A stretch of 64,000 nt of DNA from Pontibacter lucknowensis (GCF_900156415.1 NZ_FTNM01000001.1:1240001-1304000), one strand, 5' to 3'; positions 17,450 to 27,043 are shown, counted from the stretch's first letter. Notes: generated by a model from the sequence alone, not told the origin. Numbers and translations are program-made.

Positions 17450-18094
17450 TTAGGCTTCGCTAACCTTACCTGCCAGGCCTTCTTCTTCGAGTAACTCGTT
17501 GAAGGCCTCAGCTTCGTTTTTGCTGTTGAATTTACCGGCTTTCACCAGTACCACTTTTCTGCCGTTTACCTGCTCTTCTGCTATCTCCAACGGAAGGTGC
17601 TTGTCAAAGGCTTTCAGTTTACGGCTTAATTCTTCAGCCTGCTGGTGGTTGGCAGCTGTTTGGATCGTAAAGGCACTTGGCTTTGTCTCTGCATTAGCTG
17701 CAGCTACTTCATGCTTATCAAGTACCTCTACCTCTACCTTTGCCACACCTGTAGCGTGTATGCCCAGTTTACGGGCCGCTGCTTCTGACACATCAATAAT
17801 GCGTTTGCCTACAAAAGGCCCGCGGTCGTTGATGCGCAAAACTACAGATTTGTCGTTGGCTGGGTTGGTCACTTTGACCATCGTGCCGAAAGGCAGAGTT
17901 TTGTGCGCGGCGGTCATCTCGTTCTTGTTATAGCGCTCGCCGCTGCTGGTTTTTCTGCCATGGTACTTACTGCCATACCAGGAGGCAGAACCAATTTGGG
18001 TTTTGTCGTTCTTTTGTGCGAAAGTTGGTTGACTAACTCCGATAAATAGAAAAATGATTACTGTTAAGATAAAGCACTTTCTATCGTTCTTCAT
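17450..18094 (-). CDS. rlpA: RlpA-like septal ring lytic transglycosylase with SPOR domain
   Basis: 214 aa from the ATG at 18094; an ORF extends to 18217, but a TATCTTTG promoter element at 18119-18126 lies inside that extension and the signal peptide (ending PTFAQK) starts at 18094. The double-psi beta-barrel domain runs from GSASWYGSKYHGRKTSSGE to VVLRINDRGPF and RIIDVSEAAARKLG, with the catalytic Asp in INDRGPF. The C-terminal about 75 residues are a SPOR domain, which binds denuded peptidoglycan at division sites. It is likely a periplasmic or lipid-free peptidoglycan-processing enzyme. Confidence 0.9.
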   Translation of the reverse strand: MKNDRKCFILTVIIFLFIGVSQPTFAQKNDKTQIGSASWYGSKYHGRKTSSGERYNKNEMTAAHKTLPFGTMVKVTNPANDKSVVLRINDRGPFVGKRIIDVSEAAARKLGIHATGVAKVEVEVLDKHEVAAANAETKPSAFTIQTAANHQQAEELSRKLKAFDKHLPLEIAEEQVNGRKVVLVKAGKFNSKNEAEAFNELLEEEGLAGKVSEA

Positions 18095-18118
18095 ATAGTT
18101 TTTTAGTTGGTGAATCCG

Positions 18119-18126
18119 CAAAGATA
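18119..18126 (-). promoter_or_regulatory. Bacteroidota -7 element of rlpA
   Basis: TATCTTTG on the minus strand, an exact match to TAnnTTTG. The start would lie near 18114, about 20 bases before the ATG at 18094, which supports that start codon. Confidence 0.65.
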
Positions 18127-18412
18127 CGGAAATATTTTCAAACGAGGCCTTATACGTGCGATTGTGGCCCTGGTTGTAGGGGGATACACGCTGCCTCACA
18201 AAATCGCTATAAGTCATATAATGCGAAAAATGCCATTTATAGCTTATATGAGCATATTTTCATATATATTCCCAGCGATATGTTTATTTCTGATGACCGC
18301 AAAATATTTTTGATTTTGACGATCACTGCAGCATTAACGGGAACTTTAAGTGGGATATTTTGTTTATGCCGAATCTTCTGCCAAAGCGTATACTTTATAA
18401 AAGCATAGTACC
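18127..18412. other. AT-rich divergent intergenic region
   Basis: The space between rlpA and the DUF72 gene is AT-rich in its right half, with repeated CATAT/ATATG words around 18215-18275. No ORF or strong hairpin stands out; I could not identify the promoter of the DUF72 gene. Confidence 0.4.
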
Positions 18413-19327
18413 ATGGACTTTGGAAAACTCTCAGATATAAGCCGTGTAGATTTCACGTTACCACCTGACCATCCAGATACTCTGAACATGCTCAGCAGGT
18501 ACAAGCAAGACCTGCTGCAGAAGCCAAAGGTATACATCGGCCTGCCGGTTTGGGTAAACAAGCCCTGGATAGGTGAGTATTATCCGGCCGGTATGAAAGA
18601 GAAAGAGTCGCTGCTGTGGTACGGCAAACAGTTCAACACCATTGAACTCAACAGTACGCACTACCACATACCTGGACCGGACACAATAGACCGCTGGCGT
18701 CATACCGTGCCGCAAGGCTTTACCTTCTGCCCCAAGTTTCCGCAACTGATCAGCCACGAGGGACCGCTAGTAAGTTCACTTGACCTTACAGCCACATTTT
18801 GCGAAGCCATCGCCGGGCTGGAAGACAAGTTGGGCTGTTCTTTTCTACAATTGCCTCCCTACTTCGGCCCGAAGCAATTGCCTGATCTGGAAAAGTTTGT
18901 ACAGTACATACCTGAGAGCGTACCGCTGGCAGTAGAGCTCCGCCACCCGGATTGGTTCGTGGATAATGTGGCCTCGCTGGAGCTGTTTGAGGTATTGGAG
19001 AAATTCCGCGTAGGCACAGTGCTCACCGATGTGGCCGGCCGTCGCGATGTGCTGCACATGCGCCTGACCACGCCCATGGCCATGGTACGCTTTGTGGGTA
19101 ACGGATTGCACCCCACCGACTATACCCGCATCAACGACTGGGTGGAAAGAATTAAGGTATGGCTGGAAGCTGGCTTGCAAGAACTCTACTTCTTTGTGCA
19201 CGAACCTGACAATATTACTTCGCCCGAGCTGGCCACTTATTTGATCGAGAAGCTAAACAAGGTATGTGGACTGGATGTAAAACCACCCAAAAAATATGTG
19301 CAGGCGGTGCAGGGCGAGTTGTTTTAA
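18413..19327 (+). CDS. DUF72 (YecE-like) TIM-barrel protein
   Basis: 304 aa. DUF72 features are visible in order: YIGLPVWVNKPWIGEYYP, LLWYGKQFNTIELNSTHYHIP, FTFCPKFPQLISH, LQLPPYFGP, VELRHPDWF and the closing ELYFFVHEPDN. About 35 residues precede the usual family start. The family is a TIM barrel of unknown reaction, with conserved acidic and histidine residues suggesting an enzyme. It is monocistronic: divergent from rlpA and followed by a terminator. Confidence 0.9.
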   Translation: MDFGKLSDISRVDFTLPPDHPDTLNMLSRYKQDLLQKPKVYIGLPVWVNKPWIGEYYPAGMKEKESLLWYGKQFNTIELNSTHYHIPGPDTIDRWRHTVPQGFTFCPKFPQLISHEGPLVSSLDLTATFCEAIAGLEDKLGCSFLQLPPYFGPKQLPDLEKFVQYIPESVPLAVELRHPDWFVDNVASLELFEVLEKFRVGTVLTDVAGRRDVLHMRLTTPMAMVRFVGNGLHPTDYTRINDWVERIKVWLEAGLQELYFFVHEPDNITSPELATYLIEKLNKVCGLDVKPPKKYVQAVQGELF

Positions 19328-19355
19328 CAAACCAAACAGGTATGGCTAAAACACA

Positions 19356-19387
19356 AAAGCGGCGTGTCCAGATAGACACGCCGCTTT
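19356..19387. terminator. Bidirectional terminator
   Basis: 13-bp perfect stem AAAGCGGCGTGTC (19356-19368) with its complement at 19375-19387, between the convergent DUF72 gene and the M16 pair. Confidence 0.88.
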
Positions 19388-19413
19388 ACTTTGGGTTATT
19401 GGATAAAGGGTAA

Positions 19414-21504
19414 TTAGATTTTGAAGGCGTCGTCGCTGATGCCCTTGTTCACTTCCACGCTCTGTACCTCGGCTTTGATCACCTGAGGACCAACAACGGT
19501 CTCGATCACGTGCGGGTATTTCACGCCGTCTACTTCTTTGTAGTTCTTGTAGCTCTTGGTCTGTGTGATTGCGCCTTGTGGCGTCTGCATGCTTTTTACG
19601 TCTTTCAAAAGCAGGCCTGTTGCCTTGTCAAAGTAGTGCAGTGTCTTTTGACCGTTAGCAGCTATCGCTTCCACGATGTAGGCGTCGGCTCCATCCACTT
19701 TCTCCTGGCCAGATACGGCTGTCTTAATACCGAACTTCTCAAAACGAGTCATGGAGAACATGTCAGATTCCGCTTTAGAAGAAGCAAGTTCTTCAGCAGA
19801 CATGTCTTTGTTTACACCTTGCATCGGGGCTTCCATTTTGCCTTTGTCACCGTTGATGATCACACGCTGCATAGGATTGTTGTTCATCAGGATCTGGATC
19901 AGCATTTTGTCAGCGCCTTTTTGCTGCTGCTTGAAAACAAGTGGCATGCCCTGTACACTGGCATTCATAGTCACGGTGACATCTTTCACTTTCTCGATGT
20001 TCGCTTTGCCACCAATCGCCTGAATGTATTTTGCGATAAGCTGATCTGCAGTTACATCAGTCGGTACCGCTTTGGCAGCTGCTCTGTCTACCTTTTCGCC
20101 AGTAGCGTCAAAGTAAGTAATAGTGTTATCGTCTTTGTCGAACGCTACCAGTTTATCAGCGATATCAGCAGCGTTACCTACGGCCAGGATGTAGAGCTGG
20201 TCAGGGCGCACGTACTTCTGTGCTACACGCTGCACATCAGCTGCTGTAATAGACTCTACTTTCTTCAGGTAGTTGGCATAGTAGTCAGCTGGCAGTTTGT
20301 AACGGGCAGTAGAAATGGCATACATCGCCACGGTACCCGGGTTCTCCAAACCACGTGCAAAGTTGCCGGTGATGTAAGCCTTCGCATAAGCAAGCTCCTT
20401 GTCGGTTACCTGCTTTGTTCTGATGTCAGTGAATTCTTTCATGAATTCCGCAGCGGCACTGTCAGTTACGGCGTTGCGAACGCTGGCAGAAGCATTGAAG
20501 CGTCCGAGAATTTTATCAGATGAAAGCGTAGAATAAGCTCCATAGGTATAGCCATTCTTCTCACGAAGGTTCATAAACAGACGGGCTGTGCTGCCACCAC
20601 CTAAAATGGTATTCATAACCTGAGTAGCTACGAAATCGTCAGCTCCTGGCTTCAACTCGGCCGGGTTTGTAAATGAAAGCACACTCTGTACGGCGCTCGG
20701 ACGGTCTACAATCACTACCTGAGTTTTGCCATCGTGCTTTGGCAGGTCGTAGTTGTGAGAAGGAACATTTCCTTTTTTCCACTTGCCAAACGATTTGTTC
20801 AGCAGCTTTTTCATCTCCTTCGGTGTCACATCGCCTACTACAGCCAGATAGCCGATGTTCGGGCGATAATAAGTGTTGTAGTAGTTCTGCACATCGGCCA
20901 GCGTTACGCTTTCAATCGACTTCTCGGTCATCAGCTCGCCATTTGGGTGATTCTTGCCGAAAAGCAGCGTGTTACGGATTTTACCTGCGATAGCATCTGG
21001 GTTGTCTTTCTCAGAAGCAAGATTAGCAGCCATCTGCTTTTTCACCTTGTCCAGCTCTTCCTGTGTGAAGTTTGGGTTTAGAAGAGCATCAGCAGTAAGA
21101 TCCAGCAACGTAGGCAGATTCTTCTTAAGGGAAGAAGCGCTGAAACCGGTAGAGCTAAATGAAAGATTAGCACCGATAAAATCTACCTGCTCGTCGAGCT
21201 GGTCTTTGGTGCGCGACTTGGTACCTGTGCGCATCATCTGGCCTGCCATGGCTACATAGCCTGCTTTGTCGCCTTCCAGAATCGGGTCGCGGTCCAAAAC
21301 CAGCGACATGTTTACTACTGGTAGTTTGTGGTTTTCCACCACGTATACCTTCAGGCCGTTTTTCAGGGTGAAGTGCTCGTACTTGCCCAGCTCAATTTTA
21401 GGAGCCGGACCAGCCGGAGGAGGCGTTTGTTTTGTTTGAGCTGTGGCTACCGTGGTAAGCGCCAGCATCAAAAGGAGTATGTTGTATATTCTCTTCATGA
21501 TCAT
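19414..21504 (-). CDS. M16 peptidase-like protein lacking zinc ligands, with C-terminal extension
   Basis: 696 aa with a signal peptide ending TVATAQTK. The first about 450 residues have the M16 two-domain fold (LKNGLKVYVVENHKLP, LAVVGDVTPKEMKKLL, LGGGSTARLFMNLREKNGYTYGAYS). Where the zinc motif HxxEH should be, the sequence reads GYVAMAGQMMRTGT, so it cannot bind zinc. It retains the RxxxxGxxY-type motif that M16 partners contribute to the active site. The last about 200 residues (from DQLIAKYIQAIGGKANIEKV) resemble an outer-membrane lipoprotein-sorting-like beta domain. It is the regulatory partner of the active protease encoded 5 bases upstream. Confidence 0.9.
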   Translation of the reverse strand: MIMKRIYNILLLMLALTTVATAQTKQTPPPAGPAPKIELGKYEHFTLKNGLKVYVVENHKLPVVNMSLVLDRDPILEGDKAGYVAMAGQMMRTGTKSRTKDQLDEQVDFIGANLSFSSTGFSASSLKKNLPTLLDLTADALLNPNFTQEELDKVKKQMAANLASEKDNPDAIAGKIRNTLLFGKNHPNGELMTEKSIESVTLADVQNYYNTYYRPNIGYLAVVGDVTPKEMKKLLNKSFGKWKKGNVPSHNYDLPKHDGKTQVVIVDRPSAVQSVLSFTNPAELKPGADDFVATQVMNTILGGGSTARLFMNLREKNGYTYGAYSTLSSDKILGRFNASASVRNAVTDSAAAEFMKEFTDIRTKQVTDKELAYAKAYITGNFARGLENPGTVAMYAISTARYKLPADYYANYLKKVESITAADVQRVAQKYVRPDQLYILAVGNAADIADKLVAFDKDDNTITYFDATGEKVDRAAAKAVPTDVTADQLIAKYIQAIGGKANIEKVKDVTVTMNASVQGMPLVFKQQQKGADKMLIQILMNNNPMQRVIINGDKGKMEAPMQGVNKDMSAEELASSKAESDMFSMTRFEKFGIKTAVSGQEKVDGADAYIVEAIAANGQKTLHYFDKATGLLLKDVKSMQTPQGAITQTKSYKNYKEVDGVKYPHVIETVVGPQVIKAEVQSVEVNKGISDDAFKI

Positions 21505-21509
21505 CTAAA

Positions 21510-22847
21510 TTAATTGCTTTGTTGAGCTGACTTAGGCAGGTAGTGCAACACCACGCGGTTGTTCTTGGTGAGGTACTTGTTGGCCACGCGCTGGATGTCT
21601 TCTTTCGTCACTTTCATGTAACGGTCAATCTCGTTGTTGATCAGGTTGGCATCACCGTAGTAAACGTGGTAGTTGGCCAGGTTCTCGGCACGACCGGCCA
21701 CGGTGCTGTTCTGCTGCACAAACTGGCTTTCCATCTGGTTGCGCAGTTTCTGGAACTCACGCTCGTTAATCAACTCCTTTTTTACCAGCTCAATCTCTGC
21801 ATCCACAGCTGCTTCAAGATCCTTCACATCCACGCCCATGTTGGCGATGGCATAGGTCAGGAACAAGCCCGGATCTTCAGTTGGGAAAGGGATAGAAAGG
21901 GCTGCAACTGCCTTCTGCTGCTTGTCCACGATGGCCTTCGGCATACGCGCACTCTTACCACCGGAAAGCAAAGTAGTTAACATAGACAGTGCATAATGGT
22001 CTTCAGTACCCTGCGCCGGGATGTGGTAAGCCTGAATAACGGCTGGCAACTGGATGTTGTCATACACCACTTTGCGGCGCTCCTCTGTCTGAGCTGGCTC
22101 TACGATGTTTGGTCTTGGAATCTCCTGCGTGCCTTTCGGGATCTTCGCGAAGTATTGCTCAATTAGCTTCTTCGTATCGTCGATGTTGATGTCACCGGCG
22201 ATAGAAAGCGTCGCGTTGTTTGGCACATAGAAGGTCTTATAGAAATCGCGGAATTCCTCGATTTTCGCATTGTTCAGGTCTTCGAACGTGCCGATCGGCG
22301 TGATTTTGTATGGGTGCTCTGTGTAAGCAAGACCGAACGTATTCTCCAGGATAGTACCGTAAGGCTGGTTGTCTACGCGCATGCGCTTTTCTTCCTGCAC
22401 TACTTTACGCTGCGTCTCTACGCCCACTTCGTCTACCTTAGCGCCTACCATACGCTCAGCTTCCATCCAAAGGCCAAGCGCCAGTTGGTTAGAAGGCAAC
22501 AGTTCGTAATAGTAAGTACGGTCGAACGACGTATTGGCATTGAGGGAGCCACCGGCTGCCTGTACCATGTTCATGTACTGGCCACGCTCAATGTTTTCAG
22601 TGCCTTCGAACATCAAGTGCTCGAAAAAGTGAGCAAAGCCTGTACGGCCTTTCACCTCGTTTTTAGAACCCACATGATATAGCACCGACACGGCCACGTT
22701 GGGCGTAGAGTTGTCTTGGTGCAGGATCACATGCAGCCCGTTCAGGAGCGTATACTCCGTGAATTCGATCTTATTGCTCTTAGTCTGGGCGAAGGCCGCG
22801 AAGCCCGTAGCGCACCACATAAGGCAAAGGATAAGCTTACGTTTCAT
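21510..22847 (-). CDS. M16-family zinc metalloprotease, active subunit, exported
   Basis: 445 aa from the ATG at 22847, where the signal peptide MKRKLILCLMWCATGFAAFA begins; an upstream Met at 22883 is less likely. The inverted zinc motif is intact: HFFEH at 73-77, with LMFEGTENI after it and the downstream glutamate region at RKVVQEEKRMRVDN. It is about 250 residues shorter than its partner. The pair forms a PqqL/processing-peptidase-like periplasmic complex that digests peptides. The spacing of 5 bases to the inactive subunit indicates an operon. Confidence 0.92.
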   Translation of the reverse strand: MKRKLILCLMWCATGFAAFAQTKSNKIEFTEYTLLNGLHVILHQDNSTPNVAVSVLYHVGSKNEVKGRTGFAHFFEHLMFEGTENIERGQYMNMVQAAGGSLNANTSFDRTYYYELLPSNQLALGLWMEAERMVGAKVDEVGVETQRKVVQEEKRMRVDNQPYGTILENTFGLAYTEHPYKITPIGTFEDLNNAKIEEFRDFYKTFYVPNNATLSIAGDINIDDTKKLIEQYFAKIPKGTQEIPRPNIVEPAQTEERRKVVYDNIQLPAVIQAYHIPAQGTEDHYALSMLTTLLSGGKSARMPKAIVDKQQKAVAALSIPFPTEDPGLFLTYAIANMGVDVKDLEAAVDAEIELVKKELINEREFQKLRNQMESQFVQQNSTVAGRAENLANYHVYYGDANLINNEIDRYMKVTKEDIQRVANKYLTKNNRVVLHYLPKSAQQSN

Positions 22848-23067
22848 AAAATGATTGTTTAGGAATAGTAAAGCTCTATACACAACATGTGTTATAGAAA
22901 CTATAAAATTAATCTAAATCGTGGAGGGGTTTTCCACAAATAGCCGAACACAGGCGATTGCTCTACTAACCGGGGAGAGAAGCAGATGAATCGGGGGATT
23001 TTGGGGGAATAGAGTAAATACGAACACTTGTACTTTGTGCCTGAGTGGGACTTTCCCTAAGCTCTTG

Positions 23068-24276
23068 CTACAGTACCTGCTGCAGTTGTTGTAAAATAAA
23101 CTTCTTGGGTAAGTTAAGCAGGAGTGATAGAAGGAAGAATGCAAAAAGCGTATACTTGGCTTGTACAATGTCTTTATGCTTGTCAGGAAGGGCGACAAAG
23201 GTATAGATTAAGCCAATGAACAACGGAAAGCTAAACGGAGACAGTAACCGGTAGTCTAGTGCATCAAAGTAAGAGACAAAGCGGAGTGCTAAAATAGCAG
23301 TCAGGTATAGGAGTGCTATACCGATGCATATCATCGAAAAGCTATTCTGCCTGAGCTCTTGCCAGAAGTTATAATGTTTTTTTATCTTAAAGGAAATGAA
23401 GGTCAATACTGCCAGTTGGATAGTAGCTGTTACATAAAGTAAGTAGTCTGGTTGGTTCTGAGGTCTGTACTCGCGGATGATGAGGAACTCGTTAAGGAGG
23501 CCTCTGAAAAGCATGACAATAAATGCGCCTATCGTTTCCGTTTCATCTTCCAGCCTGTCGAACCCAGTAGTAAAACCACTAAGCCTGTAATTAATATATA
23601 AATACGCTCCTGCCAGCATTGCGAGTACAATTGAACTTGTGAACAAGTACAGAGCAGGCTTGTAGCTGCCTCTATAAGCAAAGTATAGTCCCAGAAGAGC
23701 AGGCACAGCAAAAGAAAACGCACCGATATAGCGGATAAGAAATAACGCAAGGCAAACGGCGAACAGCAGCACAACATTTTTACCTGACCAGTTGCCAATA
23801 AAGATCTGATAAGTTATACCTGCCAGCAACAACCCAAGCAACAGAAAGGGAGCCTCTGACCATGTGAAGCTATACACTTCCATATAGGTGTAAGTTGCAT
23901 AAACAGAAGCAATGATAAAAGCGTAGGGGCGACTTAGCTGTCTTAGGAAAACAAAGCCTATAGCCAGCAGTATGAAGTTTAGGAGCTTAGAGGACCAGTA
24001 AACATCCAGCGTGCTAAGTTCTGAAAACAAGTAGATTAATACCGGATAACCGACAGGCCAGGTTGAGAAGTAGGTCCTAGTGCCTGTTGCGCTTGTTACG
24101 TAAAAGCCATGTCCATCTTTCAAATTCTGTGCAAGGCCAAGGTAATGTGTCGAGTCAGGGCTAATATAGCCAGTTCCTTCTGCGTTGATTCGAAGAAGTA
24201 TAATGGCTGCTGTTGCGAGGTATAGCAGCAACAGCAACAAATCTGCCCTTCTTAATTCATCCTTCAACATCCCCAC
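23068..24276 (-). CDS. Polytopic membrane protein, glycosyltransferase family 39-like
   Basis: 402 aa with about ten membrane segments. After the first segment a periplasmic loop reads YISPDSTHYLGLAQNLKDGHGFY, in which the acidic residue and the DSxxYxxLAxNLxxGxGF pattern are typical of GT39/ArnT/PMT-like lipid-linked sugar transferases. A second acidic loop is at WSEAPFLLLGLLLAG. The acceptor is unknown. It begins 3 bases after the dGTPase stop, so it is co-transcribed with that gene although no functional link is obvious. Confidence 0.75.
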   Translation of the reverse strand: MGMLKDELRRADLLLLLLYLATAAIILLRINAEGTGYISPDSTHYLGLAQNLKDGHGFYVTSATGTRTYFSTWPVGYPVLIYLFSELSTLDVYWSSKLLNFILLAIGFVFLRQLSRPYAFIIASVYATYTYMEVYSFTWSEAPFLLLGLLLAGITYQIFIGNWSGKNVVLLFAVCLALFLIRYIGAFSFAVPALLGLYFAYRGSYKPALYLFTSSIVLAMLAGAYLYINYRLSGFTTGFDRLEDETETIGAFIVMLFRGLLNEFLIIREYRPQNQPDYLLYVTATIQLAVLTFISFKIKKHYNFWQELRQNSFSMICIGIALLYLTAILALRFVSYFDALDYRLLSPFSFPLFIGLIYTFVALPDKHKDIVQAKYTLFAFFLLSLLLNLPKKFILQQLQQVL

Positions 24277-24279
24277 AAC

Positions 24280-25662
24280 TTAATACATCCTCGGCAACTC
24301 GATCCCCTTAATCTTCCGATACAGCCCGAGTGCGGCCTGGTCGGTGAGGCTGGTCACGTAGTCGGTGATGTGGATGATGCGCTCGTAGTCGGAGGCGCCT
24401 TCGGGTAGTTTGAGGTAGTGCTGTGGTATGAGGTCAGCTATTTTGCGGTGGTGCTTTGATTCCTGGCGAAACGCGGCTTTCATGCAGGCATCCAGCAAGC
24501 CGCCCAGCACTTCGAAGCCCGCTGCTTCGATCTCTAGTACCGGTTTATTCCGGTATATCAATTCTACAGACAGACTTTTGATTTCGTCAAGTACGGGCTT
24601 GCAGGTGAGTTCGTTAATCAGTGGCTTGTCATATGTGCCGGCTAATATAGCATCTTCATGCTGCAAAAATATTTGCGAGGTTTCTTGTATCAGCTTTCCG
24701 ATGATGCGGGCCCGCAGGTAGCCGATCTCTTCGCGCCAGTCATAAAAAGTAAGGCTGGAAACGCGGTTGGGGTCATCGTTGAGAATTTGGCGCAGCAGCG
24801 CTATGCCTTGCTGGTGCGGAACCAGGCCAAGCCGTAGCCCATCTTCAAAATCTATAATGCGGTAGCAAATGTCGTCAGCGGCTTCCACCAGAAATGCCAG
24901 CGGGTGACGATGATAAAATACTTGGTCGTCAGCTCCTTTCCCCAACAGGCCTAATTCCTGTGCAATGGTGTCGAACCACGTCTTTTCGGTCTGGAAGAAG
25001 CCATACTTCTTTTCGCTTGTACTTTTCGTGCCTTTCACTTCTGGCAGCGACTCCTTGGGGTACTTGGTGAATGTTGCCAGCGTCGTAAAGGTTAGGGCTA
25101 GACCACTGTGACTGACGCCATCAGGTAGCTTGCAGTGTGCCGGGTAGGTATAGGTAAGTACTCTGAAACCAGCCGCATTGCCTTCAAAACGCTGCAGGTC
25201 GGCTTTCTGCGCATCTGTCAGGTTTGTTAAGAAAGGCTGGGCCTCTTCGCTCAGGAAATAAGCCGAAATGGCGTCTTCACCGGAGTGACCAAATGGCGGG
25301 TTGCCTATGTCGTGCGCCAGACAGGCAGCCGCAACTATATCGCCGAAGTCTGCCTCCTGTATATTCTTATCTCCTGTCAGTTCGGGGTAGCGCTCCAATA
25401 TGCTTTTGCCAACGATACGACCAAGTGAGCGTCCTACAACTGACGCTTCCAAACTATGCGTGAGACGGGTATGCACAAAGTCACTCTCTGGCATCGGCAT
25501 AACCTGCGTCTTGTTCTGCAGGCGGCGAAAAGCTGAGGAGAATACAATTCGGTCGTAGTCACGTTGAAACTCGCCACGCACCGATTCATCAGAGCTATAC
25601 CTGCTATCCGACGTCTCGAAGCGTTTCTTTGAAATTAAGCGTTCCCAGGAAGTAGTAGTCAT
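24280..25662 (-). CDS. dgt: Deoxyguanosinetriphosphate triphosphohydrolase
   Basis: 460 aa. HD-domain dGTPase: RIVFSSAFRRLQNKTQVMP, then the metal ligands His69 (RLTHSLEAS) and His117-Asp118 (CLAHDIGNPPFGHSGE), and a later Asp in VEAADDICYRIIDFEDG. The length and the motif FRRLQNKTQV fit the Dgt family, which hydrolyses dGTP to deoxyguanosine and triphosphate and controls dNTP pools. Cytoplasmic. Its stop is 3 bases from the start of the downstream membrane protein gene. Confidence 0.94.
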   Translation of the reverse strand: MTTTSWERLISKKRFETSDSRYSSDESVRGEFQRDYDRIVFSSAFRRLQNKTQVMPMPESDFVHTRLTHSLEASVVGRSLGRIVGKSILERYPELTGDKNIQEADFGDIVAAACLAHDIGNPPFGHSGEDAISAYFLSEEAQPFLTNLTDAQKADLQRFEGNAAGFRVLTYTYPAHCKLPDGVSHSGLALTFTTLATFTKYPKESLPEVKGTKSTSEKKYGFFQTEKTWFDTIAQELGLLGKGADDQVFYHRHPLAFLVEAADDICYRIIDFEDGLRLGLVPHQQGIALLRQILNDDPNRVSSLTFYDWREEIGYLRARIIGKLIQETSQIFLQHEDAILAGTYDKPLINELTCKPVLDEIKSLSVELIYRNKPVLEIEAAGFEVLGGLLDACMKAAFRQESKHHRKIADLIPQHYLKLPEGASDYERIIHITDYVTSLTDQAALGLYRKIKGIELPRMY

Positions 25663-25680
25663 GTAATAAGAGGGTATAAA

Positions 25681-26598
25681 TTAACTGAAGAGCACGCTGA
25701 TGCCAACAGTAGCTATAAATAATATGGCCAATGAGATCAGATAAGTTAATCCGATCGGGATCAGTTTAACTGCTGTGCGCAGGTAGGATTCTTTATACAC
25801 ATAGCGCAATGCAAAAAACAAATAGACCATGCTAATCAGGAATACCCAGCCATTGGTGTCAATATTACTGAAAATCACTTCTACCAATATGGCAAACATG
25901 ATCAGCAGGAAAACAAAGGTATGGAAATGAACAGAGAACATCAGGTGTTCCACGTAATTGCGACGCTGTGATCTGTAAAACAGGTATAGGATAAACCCGA
26001 AGAACGGCATAAGTACAAACATCATAAAAGAGATGTTTTTTAGCAGCTTTTGCCTCGACTGCTCTTCATTTTTGAGGAAATTCCTAAACTTATTATCCAC
26101 CTCTTCATTGATGATAACAGATGATGTGTCACCTGCAATGAAAGACGAGGTGTCGTTGGCCGGAAGACCAGCCTTGACTCTGGCCAGCGAGTCTGCTTGC
26201 AATATCTGAGCTACAGCTTCCGGGTTAGTTGTTTCCAGTTGATTTTTTGCACTCTGAGCGTCACTGATCACAAGACCGTCTGAAGCAAACAAGGCAACGG
26301 CGGTAAAGAAAAAGATGCTTACAAATACATAAAGCCTGAAAGGCGGTACGTAGGATACCCTTTTGCCCAGATTGAATTTCTCTGTCAGGTAGCCGGGGCG
26401 GGTAAGCAGGTACTTAAAAGTGAGCCAGAATTTTGTATCGTAGTGCAGGGTGCTCTCAAAAAACTCCTCTACCAAATGCTTAACAGGAACATTCAGGTCG
26501 TGGTTTTCCTGCCCGCAGTTAGGGCAGTAATTGTTAACCTCTTCAAAGGTATAGCCGCAATTAGGGCATTGCACAAATTTTCGTCTTTTTTTGGCCAT
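25681..26598 (-). CDS. DUF3667 membrane protein with N-terminal zinc ribbon
   Basis: 305 aa. An N-terminal double CPNCG ribbon (CPNCGYTFEE...CPNCGQENHD) is followed by the DUF3667 core, VEEFFESTLHYDTKFWLTFKYLLTRPGYL. There are about five membrane segments, the first at VSIFFFTAVALF; an insertion rich in Asp/Ser/Thr lies between it and the second. Function unknown. A TATATTTG promoter element at 26629-26636 gives a leader of about 25 bases. The dgt gene follows 18 bases downstream, so these may be one transcript. Confidence 0.9.
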   Translation of the reverse strand: MAKKRRKFVQCPNCGYTFEEVNNYCPNCGQENHDLNVPVKHLVEEFFESTLHYDTKFWLTFKYLLTRPGYLTEKFNLGKRVSYVPPFRLYVFVSIFFFTAVALFASDGLVISDAQSAKNQLETTNPEAVAQILQADSLARVKAGLPANDTSSFIAGDTSSVIINEEVDNKFRNFLKNEEQSRQKLLKNISFMMFVLMPFFGFILYLFYRSQRRNYVEHLMFSVHFHTFVFLLIMFAILVEVIFSNIDTNGWVFLISMVYLFFALRYVYKESYLRTAVKLIPIGLTYLISLAILFIATVGISVLFS

Positions 26599-26628
26599 AG
26601 GTATGCGTTAGGTAACATACTTGAAAGT

Positions 26629-26636
26629 CAAATATA
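26629..26636 (-). promoter_or_regulatory. Bacteroidota -7 element of the DUF3667 gene
   Basis: TATATTTG on the minus strand, an exact TAnnTTTG match, about 30 bases before the ATG at 26598. Confidence 0.6.
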
Positions 26637-26833
26637 GCATACTCACTATAATAAAACTACCATAGCTTTCATCCTAAGGGCTTTAGGTATGTATAATAGT
26701 CTGTTGTTGTAACAATATAAATGTAATTTGGAATGTTACTTTTTATAAGTGTTTTAAAGTGTTTATGTGTGTTGCCAGCCTGTCAAGCATCTTTGTAATT
26801 TGAAAATTAAGATTTATACAGCTATTATCAAAG

Positions 26834-26849
26834 TTACCTTTAAAGGTAA
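26834..26849. promoter_or_regulatory. 16-bp perfect palindrome
   Basis: TTACCTTTAAAGGTAA, a perfect 16-base palindrome without a loop, as expected for a dimeric regulator site rather than an RNA hairpin. It lies 350 bases upstream of hsp20 and within the candidate small RNA. Confidence 0.45.
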
Positions 26850-27043
26850 ACTCTCCTTTTTGTGCTGCTGATGTTTCGCAACATTTGTATAGTTACTCGA
26901 GCCTATTCCGAGCAATGAAAAACAGACTGTCCCTTTCCAAGCTGTGAAAACAACATGCGAGCCACTGACTAAACCCTGCGTCGGGTATGCGCTTATGCTC
27001 CTGGAGTGTATGCCCTGACATCTGAAAACAAACCTTAACCCTG

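Noticed and set aside
22914..23198. 94-codon minus-strand ORF overlapping the end of the membrane glycosyltransferase-like gene
   Set aside because: Its first half is antisense-like noise in the same strand's alternate frame, it resembles no protein, and it has no promoter or neighbour support.
26788..27040. 6S RNA, tmRNA, RNase P RNA or SRP RNA in the non-coding region before hsp20
   Set aside because: I found no tRNA-like ends, no RNase P core and no SRP hexaloop; length does not suit SRP. A remote 6S-type RNA cannot be excluded without a covariance search.
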